From positions 64,657-128,656 of the forward strand of contig JAQSCW010000035.1 in assembly GCA_029945625.1 (NCBI GenBank): a stretch of DNA of 64,000 bases, given 5' to 3'. Below, in pieces: positions 27,927-36,678 of the stretch (the first letter of the stretch is position 1; every line of letters begins with the position of its first letter). The position numbers were made by a program, and so were the translations under genes. The notes under the pieces are model-generated. The model searched no databases. It was not told the DNA's origin and saw only the letters and a list, made by a program, of their open reading frames with translations. This DNA comes from a bacterium. GTDB lineage: Bacteria > Bacteroidota > Bacteroidia > B-17B0 > Aurantibacillaceae.

Positions 27927-29060
27927 CTATTCTCTATTGTCTCCTTCATCTAAAATGGTTCGAATCATTTTAAAGTGCTTTTGTGCTAATGCCTCAAATG
28001 AGAGTTCTTTTTTAAAAAATGCAATCGCTTTTTGAGATTCTTCTTCCTCATCCAATTCCAATGCATATTTCATGGCTTCCACAAATGAATGTTCATCTCC
28101 GGCTTTCCATAATGCTCCAATTCTTGCTTCATCGGTGATGATTCTAAAACTTGGAATATCTGTAACAATAGGGATGCATCCGCAGGCAAGGGCCTCACAA
28201 AGTGCATACCCGCTCCCTTCAGCATTACTGCCAAGCACAAAATAATCAGCCCCACTGTAATAGTTATCAAGGTCACGATGGGCTATCTTCCCCTCCAGTT
28301 TTACATGGTGGCGCAACGTGTCCGAATTCGCAATTAGATGTTTTACCTCCTCTAGCAATTCAATTGTACTATAAATCATATAAAGGCGCATGCTGTTATG
28401 GACCGCCAACATAACTTCGAAGCCTTTCAACACAGTGATCGGATCTTTGTTAGCATTTAATCTGCCCACCCACAAACAAATTTTTTCATGCGCATCCATA
28501 CCCAACACCTTTCTTGCTTTCTGCTTTTCGATGTTCACTTTATGAGTACTTCCTTCTCCTATGCAATACACCGTACTCTTAAAAGGGATCAGTTTTCTTA
28601 TTCTAAATTCTTTTGCCTGAGCTTCTGCAACAAAAATATAATTCTTCACCAATCCTGCGCTAATTCGTTGCAAAATACCCCGTGCACCTTGAGGGTATCC
28701 TCCTCCGTGGTATTGAATGATGAAGGTTGCGCGCGTTTGAATTCTCAATAACAACACTTGTAGTGGATGCGAAAAACCGTGCAGTAGAATAATGTCGGGA
28801 CTGAGTGAATTAATACGATGATGGAGTCGAAAAGGAAGCCAAAATCGAGACCGTTTTCCTTTCAAAAACCAATAATTAACCTCACCGATTTTTATTTCTT
28901 TTTCCTGATTGAGATGTCGGATTACATATAAATTTACCGATTCGGCGAGGAGCTGATGTTGGCCCGAAGAAGACTCATATAAGTTCACGAGCAGCTGATA
29001 GTCATCGATTTCATCCGCATAATGATATCCCAAATCAACAACTACCGGCTTTTTCTCCAT
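27927..29060 (-). CDS. Glycosyltransferase family 4 protein
   Basis: 377 residues on the minus strand, converging with the other GT4 gene (7 bp between stops). GT-B fold with the donor domain showing CLWVGRLNANKDPITVLKGFE and the EX7E motif in NAEGSGYALCEALACGCIPIV. Less similar to the first GT4 than a duplicate would be, so it probably adds a different sugar. Being transcribed against the cassette, it may have its own promoter in 29061-29220. Confidence 0.88.
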   Translation of the reverse strand: MEKKPVVVDLGYHYADEIDDYQLLVNLYESSSGQHQLLAESVNLYVIRHLNQEKEIKIGEVNYWFLKGKRSRFWLPFRLHHRINSLSPDIILLHGFSHPLQVLLLRIQTRATFIIQYHGGGYPQGARGILQRISAGLVKNYIFVAEAQAKEFRIRKLIPFKSTVYCIGEGSTHKVNIEKQKARKVLGMDAHEKICLWVGRLNANKDPITVLKGFEVMLAVHNSMRLYMIYSTIELLEEVKHLIANSDTLRHHVKLEGKIAHRDLDNYYSGADYFVLGSNAEGSGYALCEALACGCIPIVTDIPSFRIITDEARIGALWKAGDEHSFVEAMKYALELDEEEESQKAIAFFKKELSFEALAQKHFKMIRTILDEGDNRE

Positions 29061-29220
29061 GTCAATTTCGTATGAGTTTCATAAGCCCATATCTGCGTAA
29101 AAATAGGAATAATAAAACCTTAGACGGTCCTCACCTTCTATTAGATTTTTATGTATTTTAGTGTGAAGTACCGACGTTAACTACTTTTTAAACTGAGCAT
29201 TTTAAATAGTCTCTACAGTC

Positions 29221-30009
29221 ATGAGAAGCGATATTCTTCAATACTACGGAAGTATTAATGCGGCATTTTTGCATGCATACGCAGAGGCCGGCACTGAATT
29301 TCTGTTGCAGGAACTTATGGCAACGGATGATGAAATTATTTTGGAATTAGGATGTGGTACCGGCGGCACCTTGGTGAAATTAAAGTCCAGAATTCCGGGA
29401 CTGCAATTATTTGGGATTGATGGGTCAGAAACTATGGTCAGCAGATCACGATCGCGGTTGCGATTTTGCGGCATCTCCCCGGGGATTTCGTTGCAAACGG
29501 TCAATCTGCATAATCCTTTACCGTTTAACGACAATACCTTCCACAAAATTTATGCGGAATCTGTATTGGGGATTCAGGCCGGGGAGCAATTGCAAGTGAT
29601 CTTTTGTGAAATTTTACGTGTACTTAAACCGGGCGGGAAACTAGTGCTGAATGAAACGGTTTGGCTGGATGCTATCTCAGCCCAAGAAATTGAAACCATC
29701 AATGATTCCTGTAAAAAAATTTTTGGGATCGTTCAGGCCAATAGTGCCTTTCCCACTCGGCGACATTGGCTGCAATTAATGCGGTCTAGCGGGTTTTCGG
29801 AAGTCCGCGCTGAGGAAATTTCCCCTGTAAAAAGCAAAATTCGGGCTAAAGTTCCCGAATTATTATCAAAACTTTTCTCTATGTTTGGCAAGATCCGAAA
29901 ACTGCGGCCTTCTTTGAGGAGAGAGTCAGCTGCCTACAAAATCGGTTCAAAAAGTATTTATGGAAATAAAAGATATATGGAAGGCGTTCTTTTTAGTGCA
30001 GTGAAATAG
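29221..30009 (+). CDS. Class I SAM-dependent methyltransferase
   Basis: 262 residues. Motif I is clear (ILELGCGTGGTLVKL), followed by the acidic end of the second strand (LFGIDGSETMV) and the post-motif block KIYAESVLGIQ and RVLKPGGKLVLNE typical of Methyltransf_11/25 proteins such as UbiE-like and small-molecule or lipid methylases. The basic C-terminal tail (about 200-262) is not part of the core fold. First gene of a six-gene plus-strand cassette; 39 bp before the B12 radical SAM gene. Confidence 0.85.
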   Translation: MRSDILQYYGSINAAFLHAYAEAGTEFLLQELMATDDEIILELGCGTGGTLVKLKSRIPGLQLFGIDGSETMVSRSRSRLRFCGISPGISLQTVNLHNPLPFNDNTFHKIYAESVLGIQAGEQLQVIFCEILRVLKPGGKLVLNETVWLDAISAQEIETINDSCKKIFGIVQANSAFPTRRHWLQLMRSSGFSEVRAEEISPVKSKIRAKVPELLSKLFSMFGKIRKLRPSLRRESAAYKIGSKSIYGNKRYMEGVLFSAVK

Positions 30010-30048
30010 AATCCTTATTTTCGATAACTTAGCTCAGAGATTTACATT

Positions 30049-31548
30049 ATGTCGAAACTACTTCTGTTCAACCCCCGGGCGCAAAATTACAAAGCCCGGA
30101 TTCCAAACAGTATTTTGCAAATAGCGGCCAGCATTGAAGGCCTCTATGAGTATGTGCTTGTGGATGGTAATTTGGAAACAGATCCGGCCGATGCGATATA
30201 CGCGATGCTTCAACATAAAAATGTCTCCTATTTCGCGTGCACAGTGATGCCGGGACCTCAGTTGAAGCAAGCGATTCCCATTTCAAAACAAATCCGAAAA
30301 CTTTTTCCCGAAATTAAAATTATTTGGGGTGGGTACTTCCCCTCCAATCATCCTGAGATCACCTTAAAATCAGGTTTTGTGGATTACATTGTAAATGGTA
30401 TGGGCGATCGTTGTTTTCCGGCACTTATCCACTGTCTCGAAAATAATCTGCCCTTGAATGATCTGAAGAACCTGATCTACTTGGATGGTGGGAAAATGAT
30501 CACTACAAAAAAGGACCCCATCTACGATTTGGATACCTTACCCCAACTTCCATTCGACAAACTCAACACTTTTTATCCTCTGAATCGGTATTTGGGGAAA
30601 ACTTATTTGGGGAAAAAAACACTGGCCTACCACAGTAGTTTTGGTTGCCCTTTCACCTGTTCCTTTTGTGCTGTGGTTCCCATTTACAATGCTCGCTGGC
30701 AGGGAAAATCAGCTGCACTTATTTATAAAGACATCGTTTATATTAAAGAAAAGTATGGTGCAACAGCCATCGAATTTCATGACAATAACTTTTTTGTTTC
30801 CGAAAAAAGAGTCGTGGAATTTGCCGATCTGATTAAAAAGGAAAATATGATCTGGTGGGGAGAGGCTCGAATAGATACCATGAACAAATACTCCGACGAA
30901 TCGCTTAAACTGATCCGAGAAGCTGGCTGCAAAATGATATTTTTTGGTGCGGAAACCGGAAACGATGAGGCCCTCAAGAAAATGGATAAAGGAGGCACAC
31001 AATCTTCGGCACAGATTTTGAGTTTTGCGGCCCGACTCAAAACATTTGACATCATCCCCGAATACTCTTTTGTACTTGGATTTCCTGCTGATACAGAAGC
31101 TGAGGTAAAGGCCCAGATTAAAGATGACATTAATTTTATTAGAAAGATCAAAAAGGTGAATCCTAAAACAGAAATTATCATCTACACTTACAGCCCTGTT
31201 CCGGCTGAAGGTTCGGAGATGTTTGAAAAGGTAAAATCAAGCGGTTTTAGATTTCCTGAAAAACTTGAAGACTGGATTAGTAGCGAATGGGAGAACTTTG
31301 ATCTGCGCAAAAACCCCTTAACGCCCTGGCTCAAACCCTCTATGATCTCAAAAATAAAGAACTTTGAGGTGGTGTTAAACGCATACTATCCCACAGTTTC
31401 CGATATCAAATTAGGATCAGCAAAAAAATTCTTTCTAAAAATGATCAGTGCCTGGCGGTACCACTTAAAATTTTATTTCTTTCCCAAAGAAGTTCGCCTC
31501 TTGCAGGTTTTATACAAATACCGACAACCTGAAAAAGAGGGCTTTTGA
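30049..31548 (+). CDS. B12-binding domain radical SAM protein
   Basis: 499 residues. The cobalamin-binding domain has the classic IIWGGYFPSNHPE and DYIVNGMGD segments (about 90-121). The radical SAM core has C200xxxC204xxC207 in SSFGCPFTCSFCAVV, then WGEARIDT and FFGAETGNDEALKKMDKGG. This is class B methylase-like architecture, in the same broad family as the enzyme at 21786 but clearly diverged from it. The stop overlaps the next methyltransferase start by one base (TGATG), implying translational coupling. Confidence 0.9.
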   Translation: MSKLLLFNPRAQNYKARIPNSILQIAASIEGLYEYVLVDGNLETDPADAIYAMLQHKNVSYFACTVMPGPQLKQAIPISKQIRKLFPEIKIIWGGYFPSNHPEITLKSGFVDYIVNGMGDRCFPALIHCLENNLPLNDLKNLIYLDGGKMITTKKDPIYDLDTLPQLPFDKLNTFYPLNRYLGKTYLGKKTLAYHSSFGCPFTCSFCAVVPIYNARWQGKSAALIYKDIVYIKEKYGATAIEFHDNNFFVSEKRVVEFADLIKKENMIWWGEARIDTMNKYSDESLKLIREAGCKMIFFGAETGNDEALKKMDKGGTQSSAQILSFAARLKTFDIIPEYSFVLGFPADTEAEVKAQIKDDINFIRKIKKVNPKTEIIIYTYSPVPAEGSEMFEKVKSSGFRFPEKLEDWISSEWENFDLRKNPLTPWLKPSMISKIKNFEVVLNAYYPTVSDIKLGSAKKFFLKMISAWRYHLKFYFFPKEVRLLQVLYKYRQPEKEGF

Positions 31549-32219
31549 TGAAAACACTCACCTATCTATTTTACAACTACCTCTATAAACCTGTGTTGAA
31601 GCTTTACCTGCGAAGTGATACGCGGGTGCAGTACGATGATTTTGAGCTCACGATTCTTAAAGGAGTTTTTCACCCCAAACTTTTTTTCAGCACCACGTAC
31701 CTATATTCCTTCATTAGTCAGCAATCATTCACCTCCCTTCAGTTCCTTGAAATAGGCTCCGGCTCCGGAATATTGAGTCTTTTGGCCAAAAAAAAAGGCG
31801 CCATTGTTACTGCTATCGACAATGATCCAATTGCTGTAGAAAACACAAGGTTAAACTTTATAACTAATTTTGGTACTGAGCATTTGGCAAAGATCCTGAA
31901 AAGCGATGTTTTTGAAAACCTCTTTCTTCAAAAATACAATGTCATTGTCATCAACCCCCCTTACTATTTCAAGAAAATCGAATCAAACAGTCAAATGGCT
32001 TGGTATTGCGGCGAAAACGGCGAGTATTTTGAAAAGCTCTTTTCCGGCCTCGCTGCACACATGCACCCCGCTGCGCAGGTATACATGGTACTGGAGGAAA
32101 AATGCGAAATAGAAAGAATCAAAACGATGGCATCAAATTATAAAATTATATTTTTGCTCCGCGATCAAAAACTCATAAGATGGGAAAGAAGTTATATCTA
32201 TCAACTTTTTGCTCAATAA
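31548..32219 (+). CDS. Class I methyltransferase with NPPY motif
   Basis: 224 residues from ATG 31548; a TTG one codon earlier is possible. Motif I is FLEIGSGSGILSLLAKKKGA, the acidic strand end is TAIDNDPIAVEN, and motif IV is VINPPYYF. NPPY is usual in PrmC/HemK-like and N6-adenine methylases, which methylate amide or amino nitrogen, so nitrogen methylation is a reasonable guess. No target-recognition domain is evident. It is translationally coupled to the upstream B12 radical SAM gene. Confidence 0.82.
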   Translation: MKTLTYLFYNYLYKPVLKLYLRSDTRVQYDDFELTILKGVFHPKLFFSTTYLYSFISQQSFTSLQFLEIGSGSGILSLLAKKKGAIVTAIDNDPIAVENTRLNFITNFGTEHLAKILKSDVFENLFLQKYNVIVINPPYYFKKIESNSQMAWYCGENGEYFEKLFSGLAAHMHPAAQVYMVLEEKCEIERIKTMASNYKIIFLLRDQKLIRWERSYIYQLFAQ

Positions 32220-32304
32220 GTTCTGACTCAAGCCCAAAAAAGTCCACAAAATCATTTTTTTTCTCTGAAACAAATTTCCTATATTTAATAAAAGTGTTTG
32301 TGCG

Positions 32305-33240
32305 ATGCCGGGTCTTTCCGAAGTAAGTTTTACAGAAAATCAACGCGAAATCATCAAAGCGCTTTTGTACTTTGATGTCTTTCAATACCCCTTAACCAGG
32401 GCAGAGCTCCGTGAGAATTGTGCGGTTGCAATTTCCGAAACTCAATTTAATGAGGAGCTGGATATCCTCCTGCACGGTGGCGCACTCATAGAATCAGAAG
32501 GTTTTATTCTTCACCCCGAAGCGCCACACAGTGCTATTCAAAAAAGAAAAGAAGGCAATAAAGGTGCCCTAGATATACTGCCTCTGGCCTACAAATACAG
32601 CCAACAAATAGCCTCCTTTCCATTTGTTGAGGGAGTCTGTTTGTCAGGAAGCCTTTCTAAAAAGTACTTCGACGAAAAAAGCGATATTGACTATTTTATC
32701 ATTACAAAACCCAATCGGTTGTGGATTTGCAGAACATTGCTGATCCTCAAATACAAGTCTCTGCCAAAACATAAAAAAAAATACTGGTGTACCAATTATT
32801 TCATTTCATGCGATGTGCTCGCTATACCTGATGTGAATTCATTTACTGCCACTGAACTGGCCCACCTCATCCCTGCCGTTAATTACGAAAGTTATGCCGG
32901 TTTGTTGAACGAAAACCCTTGGTCCGGAGAAAGATTTCCAAATAAGGCAAGAGCCGCCGCCACACACTGCCAACTGAGAAATCGGCCTTCTTTAACTTCG
33001 TTCATTGAGTTCATTCTATCGGGATTTATTGGCAATTGGATCGACTCTATTTTACTGTTTGTGACCCTCAGGCACTGGAAGAAAAAATACCCGGAGTTGG
33101 AAGAGGCAGATTTTGATCTACAATTTCGTTCCCGAAAAACAGTTTGCAAGCGCCATAACAAGGGTTATCAAAATAAGATTCTGAAACTTTGGGAAGAGAA
33201 ACTAAAGCAGTATGAAAATAGTTATAGGCCTATATCTTAG
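32305..33240 (+). CDS. Winged-helix plus nucleotidyltransferase-domain protein (paralogue 2)
   Basis: 311 residues. Same layout as the protein at 23260: a winged-helix-like N-terminus (ALLYFDVFQYPLTRAEL), then GSx10DxD (G115-S116, D127, D129; SGSLSKKYFDEKSDIDYF), then a long helical region ending with FDLQFRSRKTVCKRH (270-284). Shared phrases such as RLWxCR, NYF and the C-terminal block leave little doubt about common descent. Both acidic residues are kept, so activity is expected. It sits between a methyltransferase (85 bp) and a SPASM radical SAM gene (overlapping). Confidence 0.78.
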   Translation: MPGLSEVSFTENQREIIKALLYFDVFQYPLTRAELRENCAVAISETQFNEELDILLHGGALIESEGFILHPEAPHSAIQKRKEGNKGALDILPLAYKYSQQIASFPFVEGVCLSGSLSKKYFDEKSDIDYFIITKPNRLWICRTLLILKYKSLPKHKKKYWCTNYFISCDVLAIPDVNSFTATELAHLIPAVNYESYAGLLNENPWSGERFPNKARAAATHCQLRNRPSLTSFIEFILSGFIGNWIDSILLFVTLRHWKKKYPELEEADFDLQFRSRKTVCKRHNKGYQNKILKLWEEKLKQYENSYRPIS

Positions 33241-34300
33241 AATTAAAGCCATGCGTCCTAACACCTTAATTCATACATTAAAACGTTTTCAAACTCTTTT
33301 TACGCATCGTATTACAGTATTGCCCATCGCCATAATTATGCCACACAGCGCCTGCAATTGCAAATGTGTGATGTGCGATATTTGGAAAGGAAATAAGAAT
33401 TCTAAACAATTGGAAGAGGAAGATATCCGCTCCTTGCTCATTTCTCTTGGGAAGCTCCAAACCAAACGTGTGCTGATGTCGGGGGGAGAAGCGCTTTTAA
33501 ATAAAAACTTCTTTCGATTTTGCGAGATCTTGACAAAAAATGGAATCAAAATCACCTTGCTTTCAACGGGACTAACCCTTGCTCGTCATGCTGAAAACAT
33601 AATTACACATGTTGACGAAGTAATTGTGTCGCTCGACGGTGACGAACCTCTTCACGATGAAATTCGAAATATTAAGGGTGCTTATGCCGAATTAAAGAAT
33701 GGTGTTCGAACGCTAAAGGACTTGCAACCGGACTTTAAAATTAAAGCCCGAACAGTAATACATAGGTATAATTACAAACAATGGCGTAATATAATACTCT
33801 CTGCACGCGATTTTGGTCTCGATGGCATTAGCTTTTTACCGGCCGATGTGAGCAGCGAAGCTTTTAATCGCCCCCAAGCCTGGGAAAAATCAAAACAAAA
33901 CAGCGTACTAATCGCACGAGATGATTTGCCGGAGTTACAAACCATAGTAGATGGTCTCATTCATGAATTCGTTGATCTTTTTGAGAGCCGGTACATCGCC
34001 GAATCTCCCACCAAGATTAACAAAATTGTTCAATACTACGCCGCCCATCACGGACTAAATTCATTCCCCCATAAAGCCTGCAATGCTCCCTGGGTTTCTG
34101 CAGTGATTGAGGCCGACGGAACAGTTCGTCCATGCTTCTTTTTAGAAGCCCAGGGAAATATTAGAAACGAGGCCCTGGATGTAATTCTTAACAAACCAAA
34201 CCACGTTTTGTACCGAAATAAACTGGACACAAACACGCATCCTACTTGCATGAAATGTGTTTGCTCTCTCAATCTTTCGCCACGGAATTCAAATTTCTAA
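33212..34300 (+). CDS. Radical SAM protein with SPASM-like C-terminus
   Basis: 362 residues from ATG 33212, overlapping the nucleotidyltransferase by 29 bp; ATG 33251 would avoid the overlap. The radical SAM triad is C48xxxC52xxC55 (MPHSACNCKCVMCDIW), followed by MSGGEALLN and VSLDGDEPLHDEIRN. C-terminal cysteines (ACNAPW, VRPCFFLE, TCMKCVCS) form a SPASM/twitch-like auxiliary Fe-S region. Such proteins modify peptides, sugars or small molecules by radical chemistry; no B12 domain is present. Next gene starts 17 bp downstream. Confidence 0.87.
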   Translation: MKIVIGLYLRIKAMRPNTLIHTLKRFQTLFTHRITVLPIAIIMPHSACNCKCVMCDIWKGNKNSKQLEEEDIRSLLISLGKLQTKRVLMSGGEALLNKNFFRFCEILTKNGIKITLLSTGLTLARHAENIITHVDEVIVSLDGDEPLHDEIRNIKGAYAELKNGVRTLKDLQPDFKIKARTVIHRYNYKQWRNIILSARDFGLDGISFLPADVSSEAFNRPQAWEKSKQNSVLIARDDLPELQTIVDGLIHEFVDLFESRYIAESPTKINKIVQYYAAHHGLNSFPHKACNAPWVSAVIEADGTVRPCFFLEAQGNIRNEALDVILNKPNHVLYRNKLDTNTHPTCMKCVCSLNLSPRNSNF

Positions 34301-34317
34301 TTTCATAAGAAGCTGAG

Positions 34318-35139
34318 ATGTCACTAGATAAAAATACTCAAGACGTGAGTGCCGCATTTTCAAAGCAGGCGCCGGTTTTTGATCAATTGTACAGTGAAAA
34401 TATGTTGTCAGAATATTTGCGAGCAATTTTTAGAAAAGAAATACGCTCTCACCTCTCACCCGGCAGTTCTATCCTCGAACTCAATTGCGGCACAGGAATG
34501 GATGCGCTCTATTTTGCTGAATTGGGCCATCATCTAACTGCCATAGATATTGCGCCCGGCATGATTGAACAACTAAATGCCAAAATCAGCAAATTTCATT
34601 TAGAAGAGAAAATCAGCACCCTACTTTGTTCTTTTCACGCTATTGATCACATTACAGATCAAAAATTTGACCATATCATTTCAAATTTCGGCGGACTCAA
34701 TTGCACCAACAACCTCAAGGATGTTCTAACGAAACTAGACCCCTTGTTGACACCAAATGGAAAAGTAACCTTAATGATTATGCCAAAAATAAGTCCCTGG
34801 GAATTAATAATGGTTTTTAAAGGAAATTTCAAGACCGCTTTCAGACGGTTTAAAAAAGGTACTCCGGCGCAGATTGAAGGCCATAAGTTCTTATGCTATT
34901 ATTATAATGCGGGCTATGTGAAGCGAATTCTAAAAAATAATTTTAACGTTCTGAGTCTTCGTGGGGTGAGTGTTTTTGTTCCTCCCGAATTTTACAGCAA
35001 TTTTGTGGAACGCTATCCGCGCGTCTTTTCGGTACTCAAAAAAGTTGAATCGGTAGTTGGAGCATATTTCCCGTTTAACCGTTGTTGTGATCACTACCTT
35101 ATTACCTTGCAGAAAAAATCAAATTCAAAAATAATATGA
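34318..35139 (+). CDS. Class I SAM-dependent methyltransferase
   Basis: 273 residues. Motif I is ILELNCGTGMDALYFAELGHH with acidic strand end TAIDIAPGMIEQL and the mid-motif IISNFGGLNC. This is the Methyltransf_11/25 type of small-molecule or lipid methylase. It is the third methyltransferase of the cassette and unlike the other two beyond the core fold. The ASST-like gene starts 18 bp downstream, so the cassette may extend into it. Confidence 0.83.
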   Translation: MSLDKNTQDVSAAFSKQAPVFDQLYSENMLSEYLRAIFRKEIRSHLSPGSSILELNCGTGMDALYFAELGHHLTAIDIAPGMIEQLNAKISKFHLEEKISTLLCSFHAIDHITDQKFDHIISNFGGLNCTNNLKDVLTKLDPLLTPNGKVTLMIMPKISPWELIMVFKGNFKTAFRRFKKGTPAQIEGHKFLCYYYNAGYVKRILKNNFNVLSLRGVSVFVPPEFYSNFVERYPRVFSVLKKVESVVGAYFPFNRCCDHYLITLQKKSNSKII

Positions 35140-35157
35140 TTGGCTCATTAAGATATA

Positions 35158-36549
35158 ATGTCCTTCGTTGAGAAAAATAATCAAAACAGCAATTATTCCC
35201 TTCATTGTCGATGGATGGTGGCACTGCTAATCCTTCTGCATGGAATGCTTGCGGCACAAGTAAATCGCCCGCCCACCTATATGGTCAAAAATAATGCGCC
35301 CCAAGGGCCGGGTTTCTATTTTCTCACGGCTCTTAAACCGGTTGCCAACAGCACCATCACCACCGAACCCTATTACAACATGATTCTCGATAAAAACGGT
35401 GAGCTTCTCTATTTTAAGAGATTTCCGGGGACCTTCAGAACCTGTGATTTTAAACTTCAGCCCAACGGAAAAATGTCGTATTTCAGCAGAGATAAATTCT
35501 ACATTATGAATCAGGACTTTAACGTTGTGGATTCAGTTTATTGTAAAAACGGCCTACAAACCGATAATCACGAATTGCTTTTCCTGCCCAACGGACATTA
35601 TGCTTTACTTGGCGTTGAAACAAGCACTGTAAATTTGAGTCCCTATAAAGTTTTTAATCATATGAAAAGCGCCGGTAGCACAACTGCTCTTGTGTTAAGC
35701 GGAGTAATCCAAGAGCAGGACGCGGAAAAGAACGTGGTGTTTGAATGGCACAGTAAGGATCATTTTGATTTTATGGATGTGGATACCTTTTTTATTTCCG
35801 ACCCTACAAAAGTAGACTGGACCCATTTCAACGCGCTTCATGCAGATAAAGATGGGAACTACATCGTGTCGGTGCGGCATTTTAGCGAGATTACCAAAAT
35901 TAAGCGCGCCGATAGCAGTATCATCTGGCGGATGGGCGGATTAAAAAATCAATTTCAATTTATTAACGATCCAAAAAGTTTTACCGGACAGCACGATGTG
36001 AGAAGAATTGCGAACGGCAACATCTCTCTTTTTGACAATGGGCGGGACCAAGGCGAACTTCATCCTGCCACGGCAAAAGAATACCGCATCCATGAAAAAA
36101 AACATACCGCCACCCTGGTATGGAAACTTGTAAATGATCCCGAAGCACATAGTGTAAAAGGACTGGGAAATGTTCAGCGCCTGAGCGAAGGGAATACCTT
36201 AATCAATTACGGCACCAGTAATAGTTCAACAGTGCTTTTCAATATTCACACTACTGCTGGAAAAAATATTTTCGAAATCAGTTTCTCCGACACCTTGCGA
36301 TCTTACAGAGTCTATCACTCTCCAAAACTGCCCTGGGCTCTTAAAAGACCCACAATAACCTTTATCGTTAAAAATGGAAAACAATTTCTTAGTGCTGAAA
36401 ATGGTTACAGTTCCTACCAGTGGAACACCGGTGCAAGAACACAAACCATTGAAGTCACACAACCCGGCTCATACTGCGTATGGGTTCCTGCCGGGAAGGG
36501 GGGACTAACGTCCTCTCTTTTTTTTACCGTTAAAAAGCCCACTCACTAA
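35158..36549 (+). CDS. Arylsulfotransferase (ASST)-like secreted protein
   Basis: 463 residues. A signal-like hydrophobic segment (about 19-35) precedes a beta-propeller fold resembling Arylsulfotran_2: DNHELLFLPNGHYALLG, WTHFNALHADKDGNYIVSVRH, IIWRMGG, GQHDVRRIANGNISLFDNG. The paired His residues in NHE, ALH and QHD match positions expected for ASST-type active sites. True ASSTs transfer sulfate between phenols; many propeller relatives have unknown function. The C-terminus carries a short Ig-like piece (YQWNTGARTQTIEV) but no complete T9SS sorting domain. Last gene of the plus-strand cassette. Confidence 0.75.
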   Translation: MSFVEKNNQNSNYSLHCRWMVALLILLHGMLAAQVNRPPTYMVKNNAPQGPGFYFLTALKPVANSTITTEPYYNMILDKNGELLYFKRFPGTFRTCDFKLQPNGKMSYFSRDKFYIMNQDFNVVDSVYCKNGLQTDNHELLFLPNGHYALLGVETSTVNLSPYKVFNHMKSAGSTTALVLSGVIQEQDAEKNVVFEWHSKDHFDFMDVDTFFISDPTKVDWTHFNALHADKDGNYIVSVRHFSEITKIKRADSSIIWRMGGLKNQFQFINDPKSFTGQHDVRRIANGNISLFDNGRDQGELHPATAKEYRIHEKKHTATLVWKLVNDPEAHSVKGLGNVQRLSEGNTLINYGTSNSSTVLFNIHTTAGKNIFEISFSDTLRSYRVYHSPKLPWALKRPTITFIVKNGKQFLSAENGYSSYQWNTGARTQTIEVTQPGSYCVWVPAGKGGLTSSLFFTVKKPTH

Positions 36550-36678
36550 ACAGATTAAGAATCGTTTTCTCAAAATGTAGGCCAAATCTGATTTTATCGA
36601 GGCGTTTAACATTAGTCCTCGATCTTTAATCAATATATTTACAGCTTAACTAAAAATAAACTGCTCTGATATTCCCTT

